Assembly: GCA_013215165.1 (NCBI GenBank)
Contig: JABSRG010000036.1
Location: 1 to 37,122 of the forward strand
Reading direction: 5' to 3'
DNA: 37,122 nt
Source: Opitutales bacterium
GTDB lineage: Bacteria > Verrucomicrobiota > Verrucomicrobiia > Opitutales > JABSRG01
Shown: piece by piece, positions 25,123 to 33,547 of the stretch
Layout of the letters: each line of letters starts with the position of its first letter
Numbering within the stretch: the first letter of the stretch is position 1
The notes under the pieces: generated by a model
Told to the model about the DNA's origin: nothing
Seen by the model: the letters and a program-made list of their open reading frames with translations, nothing else
Database searches by the model: none
Position numbers and translations under genes: made by a program

Positions 25123-26127
25123 TTAGCTCGTTGTAAAAAACAAGGCCTCAGATAACACCTCAACGGGTTCCATGCGTGTGACCATTTGTGTGTTATTGGC
25201 CGTGCCGAGTCCGAAATCAGCCTCTGTTTCCGCCATGCGCGTTTTCTGGTTTAAACGCCAGTGAAAGAATTTTTCATTGGCGTAGGCCCATTCCACCGCA
25301 GCGACGTCCTCTGCATCGGCTGAAGAAAGCTTCAGTTCGAAAGCGATCTTAGACAGATCGATATCAGCCAAAGCACAACAGTTTTTTATGCAGCAACGCA
25401 TCCAATCGAGGAGGTTGTTTCCCTCTCCAGAATAGACGTCGAGTATGGAGATTCTTACGGCCGACAACCCTGCAACGAGGACATCGGGCTTGTATGAACT
25501 CAGAAACTGGCCCAAGCTCTGAAGAATCTTGAGCAACCGAGCGCGCGCAAAATCCTTTATCTGCGTCCTCTCACGCCACGACAATGCATGCATCTCTGAA
25601 CCATCGACGCTGCTGTCAAACACCACGCGCTGGAAATTAGAGGCAAACTCCAAATAGCGATCTTGTATCGAAGCAGGGTCGACGCGGTGTAGCCAAAGAT
25701 AGCCCGGCAAGTCAGGCTCTAGCCAGAGCGTGATCTGGTTTTCCAAGAATTCGGCAAAACTCGGTTGGTAACTCAGGATCAACGCCTCACAGCAACACTT
25801 CTCACGGAGCGATTCCCCAACAAAACACTGTGTATACAGCTTCCCCTTTAGTCGCTCCTCTTCTTCGCAGTCTTCTTCAGGACGTGGGCATAACAAAACG
25901 ATGCGGCAAGGCGTGCGCTGTCCGAATGCGACCGCCGTTTCAAACAATTTGAGCACTTCTTCTTGGGTGGTGCTCAGGCCAGTATGAATGACAAGGTTGA
26001 GCTGAGAAGCTCGTGTGCTACTAGCATCGGGACCCACGCCCTCAGCTTTCCATACGCGCTCGATCTCACGAGTCACTTCTGCCACGGGCATGGTGACACC
26101 GGGCAGGATATCAAAGTTAGTTCCCAT
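25123..26127 (-). CDS. opcA: OpcA-like glucose-6-phosphate dehydrogenase assembly protein
   Basis: This 334-residue protein fits OpcA, which activates or assembles glucose-6-phosphate dehydrogenase in cyanobacteria and actinobacteria. The recognisable parts are the N-terminal NLVIHTG, the ITLWLEPDLPGYLWLHRVDP segment and the downstream FDSSVDG. It sits between zwf (15 nt upstream) and pgl (37 nt downstream), which is the expected place. The middle is cysteine-rich, with REKCCCEAL and RCCIKNCCA, which could matter for redox control as proposed for cyanobacterial OpcA; that is inference. ATG 26127 is the first start, with a Met 12 codons later as alternative. Confidence 0.85.
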   Translation of the reverse strand: MGTNFDILPGVTMPVAEVTREIERVWKAEGVGPDASSTRASQLNLVIHTGLSTTQEEVLKLFETAVAFGQRTPCRIVLLCPRPEEDCEEEERLKGKLYTQCFVGESLREKCCCEALILSYQPSFAEFLENQITLWLEPDLPGYLWLHRVDPASIQDRYLEFASNFQRVVFDSSVDGSEMHALSWRERTQIKDFARARLLKILQSLGQFLSSYKPDVLVAGLSAVRISILDVYSGEGNNLLDWMRCCIKNCCALADIDLSKIAFELKLSSADAEDVAAVEWAYANEKFFHWRLNQKTRMAETEADFGLGTANNTQMVTRMEPVEVLSEALFFTTS

Positions 26128-26142
26128 AGGTTATGGCCCCTT

Positions 26143-27690
26143 TTAAGATCCCGACGTGCGCCAGGTATTCTTGTCTTCCCAAAGCATACGATCCGCAGCC
26201 ATCGGTCCCCAGGAGCCTGCCACGTAGTCTTCCAAGCCATTGGGTCCACATTTCTCCCAAAATTCCAAGATTGGAGTCATGAGTCGCCACGAAGCTTCGG
26301 TCTCGTCACCACGGATAAAGAGGGTCGAATCCCCGATCATTGAATCGAGGATCAAGCGTTCGTAGGCCTCAGGGGTGTTGGATCCAAAAGTCGTCGCGTA
26401 GCCGAAACTCATTTTAACCGGCTGTGTGCGCGTCTCCAGACCGGGAATCTTGGAGTTCATGACCAAGGTCACACCTTCATTGGGCTGAATGCGGATGACC
26501 ATGGTATTGGGTGCCACATTATATTTATCCCCCTCAGAAAAGAGGATACCTGGAGGGCGCTTAAACTGAACGGCGATCTCTGAGACTTTCGAGGCCAGCG
26601 CTTTACCGGAACGCATGTAAAAAGGCACCCCCTTCCAACGCCAGTTATTGATCGAAAAGCGCAACGCAGCATAGGTCTCGGTGATCGAATCGGCCGGGAT
26701 ACCCTCTTCGTCCATGTAGCCATTGACCATTTTCCCGCCCACCAGGCCCTCGCTGTAGCGCGCACGGACTACATCGCCGCCATCCACACGCATATCGAGG
26801 GGCTGAATGGCTTTGAGCACTTTCACTTTCTCATCGCGGATGGATTCAGGATCAAGCGATACGGGCGGTTCCATAGCGGTCAGCGCCAGCAGCTGCATGG
26901 TGTGATTTTGAATCATGTCACGCAGAGCCCCGCTGGTGTCATAATACCCCCCGCGGCTGCCGACTGGAAGCGACTCCGCCACGGTTATCTGAACCGATTT
27001 TACATACTCGCGGTTCCAAATAGGCTCAAAGATGGCATTGGCAAACCGCTGCACAAGAAGGTCCTGCACAGTCTCTTTACCGAGATAGTGATCGATCCGG
27101 TAGACTTGGCTTTCGTTGAATTCGCCAGAAATGACATGATTGAGGTTAAGGGCTGATTCTAGATCGCGGCCAAAAGGCTTTTCGATTACAACCTTCGACT
27201 CCAGATCAGTGTCGATGTTAATGCGCGATAAGCCGGACTTGCCAAGGCACTGGATAATGGGAACAAAGACGGTGGGTGGCGTTGAGATATAGAAAACAAC
27301 CTGAATCTCACGCCCCATCTGCTCCCGGATTCCATCAATGCGTTCTTTTAGAGACTCAAATGCTGCCAACTCATCGTAGCCTCCGGCATGGTAGCCAGTG
27401 TTCTTTTTGATCTTGGCCCAAATCTCATCGTTCAGAGGTCGCCGTGAAAACGTCTGGATCGCCTCCTCTGCAGTCGCCTTGAATTCTTCATCGGGCATGG
27501 GCTTCCGGCCAAAACCAATGAGGCTAAATTCCGCCGGCAGCAGGTTATCGACAGCCAAGTTATAGAGCGCTGGGACCAGTTTGCGTTTCGTAAGATCGCC
27601 AGATGCGCCAAAAATTACGAGCACGGTGGGCGGAGCCCCGCGGTGCTTACTGAGACCTTGAAGAAATGGATGCCGTTGATCGGATGACAT
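26143..27690 (-). CDS. zwf: Glucose-6-phosphate 1-dehydrogenase
   Basis: This 515-residue enzyme oxidises glucose 6-phosphate to the lactone, making NADPH. The NADP fold starts with FGASGDLTKRK (27-37). EKPFG lies at 170-174 and the catalytic RIDHYLGKE at 198-206, with His201 as the base region. Length is typical. It is the first gene of zwf-opcA-pgl on the minus strand and begins 12 nt after the yraN stop, so yraN may share the transcript. Neither gnd nor edd is present in the window. Confidence 0.98.
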   Translation of the reverse strand: MSSDQRHPFLQGLSKHRGAPPTVLVIFGASGDLTKRKLVPALYNLAVDNLLPAEFSLIGFGRKPMPDEEFKATAEEAIQTFSRRPLNDEIWAKIKKNTGYHAGGYDELAAFESLKERIDGIREQMGREIQVVFYISTPPTVFVPIIQCLGKSGLSRINIDTDLESKVVIEKPFGRDLESALNLNHVISGEFNESQVYRIDHYLGKETVQDLLVQRFANAIFEPIWNREYVKSVQITVAESLPVGSRGGYYDTSGALRDMIQNHTMQLLALTAMEPPVSLDPESIRDEKVKVLKAIQPLDMRVDGGDVVRARYSEGLVGGKMVNGYMDEEGIPADSITETYAALRFSINNWRWKGVPFYMRSGKALASKVSEIAVQFKRPPGILFSEGDKYNVAPNTMVIRIQPNEGVTLVMNSKIPGLETRTQPVKMSFGYATTFGSNTPEAYERLILDSMIGDSTLFIRGDETEASWRLMTPILEFWEKCGPNGLEDYVAGSWGPMAADRMLWEDKNTWRTSGS

Positions 27691-27702
27691 AGGATTGGGT
27701 TT

Positions 27703-28158
27703 TTATTGGAAATGCCGGGGAAAAATCTGAACCCCAGCGTAGTGCGCAACACGCTCTGGGATCGAGGATGAGTGCCCAATTTCGACGATGTCAAAACGGA
27801 AATGGGCAGATCTTTGACGCTGTAGGCTGAGATAGGTGCGGAATGCTTCGAGCAACACCTCACGTTTCGCTGCTCCAATGCTCGCATAGCCCCCGCGCCG
27901 ATCGTCCTCATGGCGTGCACGCACTTCCACAAAAACCAACACATCCCCATCTAAACCCACAAGATCGATCTCCAGACGGCCTTGTCTCCAGTTCCGTTCG
28001 ATGATTCGGATCCCCTCTTTCTCAATCAAGTAGGTTGCTGCAACCCGCTCGCCTCGGTCACCCAGCTTTTGGCGCTCGGTACGATCAGCTTGTTCACGGC
28101 GGTGTACCCAACGGTTTCTCAGGGCTCCAAAAACTTCTCGCAAAGACAGGTCTCGCAT
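27703..28158 (-). CDS. yraN: YraN family (UPF0102) nuclease-like protein
   Basis: This 151-residue protein matches the YraN/UPF0102 family: [17 protein letters not shown], then [16 protein letters not shown] and [10 protein letters not shown], a restriction-endonuclease-like fold with Asp and Glu-x-Arg at the predicted active site. The family usually reads GEIDL; here it is RLEIDL. Its cellular role is not established. The N-terminal 35 residues are basic and extend beyond the family core; internal starts are possible. It is 12 nt upstream of zwf and divergent from the symporter gene. Confidence 0.88.
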   Translation of the reverse strand: MRDLSLREVFGALRNRWVHRREQADRTERQKLGDRGERVAATYLIEKEGIRIIERNWRQGRLEIDLVGLDGDVLVFVEVRARHEDDRRGGYASIGAAKREVLLEAFRTYLSLQRQRSAHFRFDIVEIGHSSSIPERVAHYAGVQIFPRHFQ

Positions 28159-28222
28159 AATCCAGACGCTGCCTTTGACCGAGACGAAAGCAAGTGTGGA
28201 CTGGCATCGCGTTCAGAAGAAT

Positions 28223-28381
28223 GCGTCGACAGAGCGACGCGGGTATAGGACCTCGAGAGGCATCGATAAGCGATTCATTTGGGTGGGCCTGCATCGCAGG
28301 AGCGGCCGGTTACGGCGAATCGGCCCTACCCCCGTTGCACTGGATTAGACCGATTAACTGTAGCCGTGGCGCTCTGTCGCC
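28223..28381. repeat. Inverted pair of CTCTGT-loop hairpins
   Basis: The left hairpin is GCGTCG-ACAGAG-CGACGC (28223-28240), a perfect 6-bp stem whose loop is the complement of CTCTGT. The right hairpin is GGCG-CTCTGT-CGCC (28368-28381), extendable to GTGGCG/CGCCGC. They face each other like a bacterial interspersed mosaic element in the 305-base gap between yraN and the symporter gene. Confidence 0.75.
28281..28331 (+). other. Structured segment with alternative stems
   Basis: Between the two hairpins above, CCTGC-ATC-GCAGG (28288-28300) and GGCCGGTT-ACGGCG-AATCGGCC (28304-28325, one G-U) can form two hairpins. Alternatively GGGTGGGCC (28281-28289) can pair with GGCCCTACCC near 28322-28331. 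The structures exclude each other. It lies 133 bases before the symporter start. A regulatory leader is possible, but a repeat-family member is equally likely. Confidence 0.45.
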
Positions 28382-28463
28382 GCGTGCCTTTTGGTTCAGA
28401 TCGCATCCGTGGGCAAGATACATTCCTAGCAATTCTTGGCACAGCCATCGCTCATTTAAATCC

Positions 28464-29891
28464 ATGACTTCCTACACCGGCTGGGCCCTCCTGCTTCTAT
28501 CCACTTATGCAATTTGGTTGGTGGTGCTCACGGTGCGTAGTTTTAGGAATCCAGAGACCAGTCCAGATTCTTTTTTCCTAGCGGGAAAGAACGTCGGACT
28601 CGGAGCATCCATCCTTACTTTTTGGGCAACGATCATCAGCGCTGCTGCCATCGTCGGCGGTGCCGGTTTCTTCTACGTTCACGGCATCGGCAATCTGTAT
28701 TTTGCCCTGATCTCCTATACGATCCTAGCAGTGCTGGCCAATACCGTAGGACGGAAACTCTGGAATCTGTCGCGCGCGCATCCCGAGATCCGCTCGCCGA
28801 TACAACTGTATCTCAAAAATTACCGATCCCCAGCGCTGGAGCTGCTTTTTGTGGGCATCACACTCTACTGTATGGTGCCCTACGTCGCAATCCAGATCAC
28901 GGGCTTTGCGCGTCTGCTCGAGGGCGCCTTGGGACTGCCCTACTTACCCACCGCAGCCGTGGGGTTGGGGATCATATTCCTCTATTCGGAATCCGGTGGC
29001 ATCAAAAACATCATTCGCACCGATGTCGTTCAATCTCTGGTAACTATCGTAGGCTGCGTGGGCGTTGCTATGGCATTTCTATGGACTGAATGGTCTTTCG
29101 ACCTGGGTGCTTTCTTGAGCGATATCGATGCAGCACAATCGCCGTCACTCCTCAAAACACCGGGCCCTCAGGGTTTTTTCACGCTACCCATGCTCATCGG
29201 TTTGGCCGTGATGTTGTCATTTGGAGCTATCTCGATGACTCAAAACGCCCAGCGTTTTATGATGGTCAAAGACGAAAGCTACCTCCGTGTCTTGATGTTT
29301 GTGTTTCCAGCTTTGGGCATCATCACCGCGGTTACCGCAGCTATCCTTGGACTCGGTGGAGCCGTCGCCTTTCCCGGCTTAGAAAGTGGTGACCAAGTCG
29401 TCGGCAAAGTTTCGGCGAGTGTGCCTCCTATTCTCGGTGCAATGGCTACGATCGGGATTATTGCAGCTACCATGTCTACGGCCGACTCCATTCTCCTGAG
29501 TGTCGGCTTCGTCGTCAGCGAGCAAGTTTACCGGCGCAAAACAAATATAGAGCCCAAGAAAATTCTCCAAATCAGCCGAATCTTCACACTTGCTGTCTGC
29601 CTCTTCGCCTTCATTGCGAGCATCCAACCTAAATTCATTACCCTCCTCGTATTCAGCACCTTTGGCGGCATGCTTCAATTGACCCCAGCCTTGCTACTTG
29701 GCCTATACAACAAAACACCGAGTAAATATATCGCGGCAGCGAGTGTCGTTGCGGGATTTCTGATCTTATTCCTGAATACGACCGAAATATACAAAGCTTC
29801 GTTTCTGGCTCCTCTACCCGGTTATCTAACGGGATTCTGCGTTGCTTGTGCGATTTGCGCGGTGGATGTCCTAAATACAAAGAATCAATGA
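28464..29891 (+). CDS. Sodium:solute symporter (SSS family)
   Basis: This 475-residue membrane protein has about 13 predicted spans. It begins MTSYTGWALLLLSTYAIWL, then SFFLAGKNVG and FWATIISAAAIVGGAGFFY, the typical start of Na+/solute symporters. The sodium-site region MSTADSILLSVGFVVSEQVY is also present. The solute (sugar, proline, pantothenate, iodide or other) cannot be named. The start is ATG 28464. A longer open frame back to 28194 only reads through the hairpin repeats. Confidence 0.9.
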   Translation: MTSYTGWALLLLSTYAIWLVVLTVRSFRNPETSPDSFFLAGKNVGLGASILTFWATIISAAAIVGGAGFFYVHGIGNLYFALISYTILAVLANTVGRKLWNLSRAHPEIRSPIQLYLKNYRSPALELLFVGITLYCMVPYVAIQITGFARLLEGALGLPYLPTAAVGLGIIFLYSESGGIKNIIRTDVVQSLVTIVGCVGVAMAFLWTEWSFDLGAFLSDIDAAQSPSLLKTPGPQGFFTLPMLIGLAVMLSFGAISMTQNAQRFMMVKDESYLRVLMFVFPALGIITAVTAAILGLGGAVAFPGLESGDQVVGKVSASVPPILGAMATIGIIAATMSTADSILLSVGFVVSEQVYRRKTNIEPKKILQISRIFTLAVCLFAFIASIQPKFITLLVFSTFGGMLQLTPALLLGLYNKTPSKYIAAASVVAGFLILFLNTTEIYKASFLAPLPGYLTGFCVACAICAVDVLNTKNQ

Positions 29892-30102
29892 AAGGTATGC
29901 TTTACCAACCTCAGTCTCAAAGAAACATACCGTAGTAGCCAAGCAGGGGCTCGGCGTTCCCAGGAAAGAAACCGTTTCAATCGATACGCTAGTAAGACCC
30001 AGAAAGTCCGCATAGCGGTAAGAATGCTAGCTTTCGCACAGAATTGCGTTCCAGTCTCATTTTTTGTTGGATCATTTAAGCCGACTCAGGCATCCCGAAG
30101 TT

Positions 30103-32472
30103 GTGATCGTCGCAAACAGGTCTCTCCTTTTTCCCTCAAAGATATTCTTTGCCACTTTCCTTGTCATAGGGGCCGCTTTTTTTCCATCCGGACTGAGCGC
30201 CTATAACATCGCGATCGTGCGGGATGGACCTTCGTGGTACTTTGATGAGCTGAATCAGATCTTTGAATCTGAGCTCACCAAGTTAACCGAGACACGGACG
30301 CCGCCAACTTTCTCTAAAATTCCAGCTGAACCCTACAATATCGCTTCAATCCGGGCCGCAGTAAATGAGGCACTAAACAATGAGGCGTACGACGCAGTTT
30401 ATACCTGTGGTGTGATTGCGACAGAGATCATTCAAGGGATTGCGACTGAACGCGGCAGCCTGGACAAACTGGTGATCGCGGGCTCGCTACAACTGAGCGA
30501 AGCTGCACCGGGCATTATTTCAGATAGCGGCACGTCAGAGATAGACAATTATTTGCCCATCGTTACGCCCAAACGTGTCTCTACCGATCTAGAACGCCTG
30601 AAAAGCATTGCCAATGAAACTGAGATTTATCTCGTCATCGATCAGATCTATATCGAGGCACTCTCATCAAGATTTGAATCCGGACGCGAAGTCTTTGCCG
30701 AAGCTCTTGAGCTCTCGATCATCCCCATTGCTGCTAGCTCCGACTTGAACGCGACGTTGGCAAGCATCCCGGAAAAAGCCCGAGCCGTCTATGTTTCAAT
30801 TCTTGATCGTTTCGACGACACATACCGAACCCGGCTCTATGAGGGCCTTAACGAAAGAGGCATCCTCACCATGGCGATGAATGGACTTGAAGATGTCGAA
30901 AAGGGAGCACTCCTCGGCCTAGCTCAATTTGACTACAACCAAATTGCCCGACGTGCCGCACTCAACCTTTATCTTGCGCTGAGTGGCACGCCCACAACCC
31001 GGCTCCCCGTATACCTTCCCACCCAGGATAGACTGGTGCTCAATATGGCTACTGCTGACGCCATCGCTTGGGCCCCAGACTATGATACTGCACTTTCGGC
31101 CGAGGTGATCAATATGGGCACATCGCTCAACAGAAAGCCGCTCACGATCGAGGACGCGATGCAGCGAGCACGCCTGGCTAGCGCCAGTGTCGAAATCGCA
31201 CGGCGCAGCGCAGAGATATCCGAAGCGGGTGTCAATGTGACGCGCAGTCTCCTGCTCCCCCAGATCAGCGCCAGCGGATCAGCAAGTCATCAACGTATTT
31301 ATGGCCTTCCAGGAGGAAGCGATCAAAACTACACGGATACAGGGGCCATCGGCCTAGAACTCAGACAAATATTATTCAATGAAGAGGTGTGGAGCGGCCT
31401 GAATATTCAGCGCGATCTATTCTCTGCGTCAAAGATGGATCTGTTGTCGTCTGAACTCGATGCTACCAGTGCTGCTGCCAGTGCATATCTAGCCTGCCTC
31501 TCCGCCGAGGCCCTCTACGAAATCGAGCGGAGCAACCTGAATCTCACCTATGACACGGTCCAGCTTGCCCGAATTCGCGTGGACATCGGCGCTTCCAAAG
31601 CCTCAGAACTCTTTCGTTGGGAGCAACAGCTTGCACGTGGCAAAGCTCTTTTGATCCAACGCGAATCGGCACGGCTCAACGCTGTCATTCAGCTCAATCG
31701 CATCCTTGGATTACCCCAAAGCTCCGAGTGGGACTTTGAGGAGATTACCATCGGCGACAGGGAGTTTTATTTTCTCAATGACACGCTTGGCCCTCTGCTC
31801 AAAAACGCTGTGGATTTCCGAAGCTTTATTAGCTTCACCGCGAGCCAAGCGATCGAAAACTCTCCCGAACTGGCCGCTTTTGACCTACAGCTCCAAGCCC
31901 AGGGGATTCAACTGCGTTCACTGAAACGTGATTTTTATCTTCCTGAAATCTCGATGAGTGGCGGATTCAGCCGAAACTACCTCGAAAATGCACAGACCGA
32001 CTGGAGCGGACAGAACCAGGCGAGTATCGGAGTCCAAGTCTCCATTCCCCTATTCGAAGGCGGCGGTCGCTTCAGCGAAATTCGACAACAACGTGCGACC
32101 ATCGCACGGCTCGAGGCGCAAAGATTAGCCACGGTTCAAAGCTTAGAAGAAGCGGTCCTTTCCGCGAACAATGGTATCCGAGCGGGACACCCGAATATTT
32201 GCCTCAACCGCCAAGCGCTGACTGCAGCCCAGGCCAACTACGATGCGATCAACGAACAATACGCACAAGGCGATGCCTCCTTCCTCGATCTTCTCGACGC
32301 ACAACAAGCTCTTCTCTCGCAGCAACAGACATTGAACACGGCAACCTTCGATTACCTTAACTCGATTTATGCCCTTCAGCGTTCCATAGCCTGGTTTGAG
32401 CATGAAAAGACACCGGCCGAGCGCGCAGCTTGGATCAACGATTTCCAAAACTTCAGAAATTCACAACCCTAA
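30103..32472 (+). CDS. TolC-like outer-membrane efflux protein fused to a substrate-binding-like domain
   Basis: The roughly 789-residue protein has a signal sequence (SKIFFATFLVIGAAFFPSGLSA). A periplasmic region of about 300 residues follows (YNIAIVRDGPSWYFDEL, YDAVYTCGVIATEI, ARAVYVSILDRFDDTY) that resembles the ABC_sub_bind (PF04392) type of binding protein. The C-terminal part is an outer-membrane efflux protein with SLLLPQISASGSASH, RVDIGASKASELFRWEQQLARG, LPEISMSGGFSRNY, and QYAQGDASFLDLLDAQQALL. The start is uncertain: GTG 30103 gives a plausible signal peptide, and TTG 30064 is a 13-codon longer alternative. The adaptor gene follows after 11 nt. The fusion is unusual; most TolC proteins are about 450-500 residues. 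Confidence 0.85.
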   Translation: MIVANRSLLFPSKIFFATFLVIGAAFFPSGLSAYNIAIVRDGPSWYFDELNQIFESELTKLTETRTPPTFSKIPAEPYNIASIRAAVNEALNNEAYDAVYTCGVIATEIIQGIATERGSLDKLVIAGSLQLSEAAPGIISDSGTSEIDNYLPIVTPKRVSTDLERLKSIANETEIYLVIDQIYIEALSSRFESGREVFAEALELSIIPIAASSDLNATLASIPEKARAVYVSILDRFDDTYRTRLYEGLNERGILTMAMNGLEDVEKGALLGLAQFDYNQIARRAALNLYLALSGTPTTRLPVYLPTQDRLVLNMATADAIAWAPDYDTALSAEVINMGTSLNRKPLTIEDAMQRARLASASVEIARRSAEISEAGVNVTRSLLLPQISASGSASHQRIYGLPGGSDQNYTDTGAIGLELRQILFNEEVWSGLNIQRDLFSASKMDLLSSELDATSAAASAYLACLSAEALYEIERSNLNLTYDTVQLARIRVDIGASKASELFRWEQQLARGKALLIQRESARLNAVIQLNRILGLPQSSEWDFEEITIGDREFYFLNDTLGPLLKNAVDFRSFISFTASQAIENSPELAAFDLQLQAQGIQLRSLKRDFYLPEISMSGGFSRNYLENAQTDWSGQNQASIGVQVSIPLFEGGGRFSEIRQQRATIARLEAQRLATVQSLEEAVLSANNGIRAGHPNICLNRQALTAAQANYDAINEQYAQGDASFLDLLDAQQALLSQQQTLNTATFDYLNSIYALQRSIAWFEHEKTPAERAAWINDFQNFRNSQP

Positions 32473-32483
32473 GCATTCATCCT

Positions 32484-33527
32484 ATGCGATTAGCTAGCTA
32501 CTCTTTCATCGCCCTCGTGGCCATCCTTACCGGGTGCTCTGAACCCGAAGTGGTGGAAAGCCGCCCCCGCCCTGTCGTATCCATGATAGTCGAGCAACCC
32601 ATAGACCAAAGCAGCCGCAGCTTCTCTGGACTAGTTTCCGCAGGAGATGCTACCAATCTCGCGTTTGAAGTTTCCGGACGGATCGAATCCATCGGCGTCG
32701 GACTAGGTGAAACTGCTCAAGCAGGCGATATTTTGGCCTCAGTGGATAAAACCGACTACCAGGTGCGGGTAGCCGATGCCGAAGCGGCTCTAGCTCAAGC
32801 CGAAAGCGAGTTACTCCGCACACAAAAACTCTTCGAGACGGGCAACGCGAGTCAAAGCCAGCTTGATAGCGCCATTCGCGGTGCCACCTCCGCACGGGCT
32901 TCCTTCGAACTGGCCGAACGCCAATTGAAAAACACCGACCTTCGTATGCCCTTTGATGGTATCGTGAGTAGTGTCGAGCTTGAAACTCAAGAGTTAGCCA
33001 CCACCGGTCAGACCGTGATGCGGATTCAGAAGCAAGGGTCCTTTGAGTTTCATTTCGGAGTGCCGACCGATCTGGTAAACGCGCTTAAAGTGGGACAAGA
33101 GCTCAAGGTCTTGGTAAACGATGGGGCTTCGGAACCCCTGAGCGCCACGATCCTTCGTATCGCCCCAGGAAGTAATACGGATACCACATACACCGTCGAA
33201 TCTGGGATCCAAAACAGCCCGGAAACCCTGCGCGAAGGCATGGTTGGTGAAGTTACTGTGGAAACAAAAGGCAGGCAGTCTGAGCCCTATTTTTCGTTAC
33301 CGTTGGCAGCTATCATCGGCGGAGGCACCAGCTCTCAGCCTTCAGTTTGGCTTCTTAAGCCTGACGACAGCGGCAACGCCACGGTACACAATGCGGAAGT
33401 CAGCACCGGATTCTTGCTCAGTGACGGCTATATTGCTGTGACATCCGGATTAACTCCTGGGGATATCCTCGTCACCCGAGGCGTCAATGAGATCAAAGAA
33501 GGCATGGTAGTCCGCTACGCCCAGTAA
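32484..33527 (+). CDS. RND efflux periplasmic adaptor lipoprotein
   Basis: This 347-residue membrane fusion protein has a lipoprotein signal ending LTGC, with lipid Cys at residue 18. A barrel-sandwich hybrid segment (ASVDKTDYQVRVADAEAAL) follows, then the helical hairpin around LLRTQKLFETGNASQSQLD, the second lipoyl half (LRMPFDGIVSSVE) and a beta-barrel. It links the inner-membrane RND pump to the outer-membrane channel. ATG 32484, 11 nt after the channel gene stop, is chosen because it exactly precedes the lipoprotein signal. An upstream start at 32430 would add 18 residues before it. Confidence 0.93.
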   Translation: MRLASYSFIALVAILTGCSEPEVVESRPRPVVSMIVEQPIDQSSRSFSGLVSAGDATNLAFEVSGRIESIGVGLGETAQAGDILASVDKTDYQVRVADAEAALAQAESELLRTQKLFETGNASQSQLDSAIRGATSARASFELAERQLKNTDLRMPFDGIVSSVELETQELATTGQTVMRIQKQGSFEFHFGVPTDLVNALKVGQELKVLVNDGASEPLSATILRIAPGSNTDTTYTVESGIQNSPETLREGMVGEVTVETKGRQSEPYFSLPLAAIIGGGTSSQPSVWLLKPDDSGNATVHNAEVSTGFLLSDGYIAVTSGLTPGDILVTRGVNEIKEGMVVRYAQ

Positions 33528-33547
33528 ACATCGAAGTCCCGCCTGTT

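Noticed and set aside
28194-28463. N-terminal extension of the symporter by 90 residues
   Set aside because: It is translated hairpin repeat, rich in Arg and Cys, without membrane character; MTSYTGWALLLL fits the family start.
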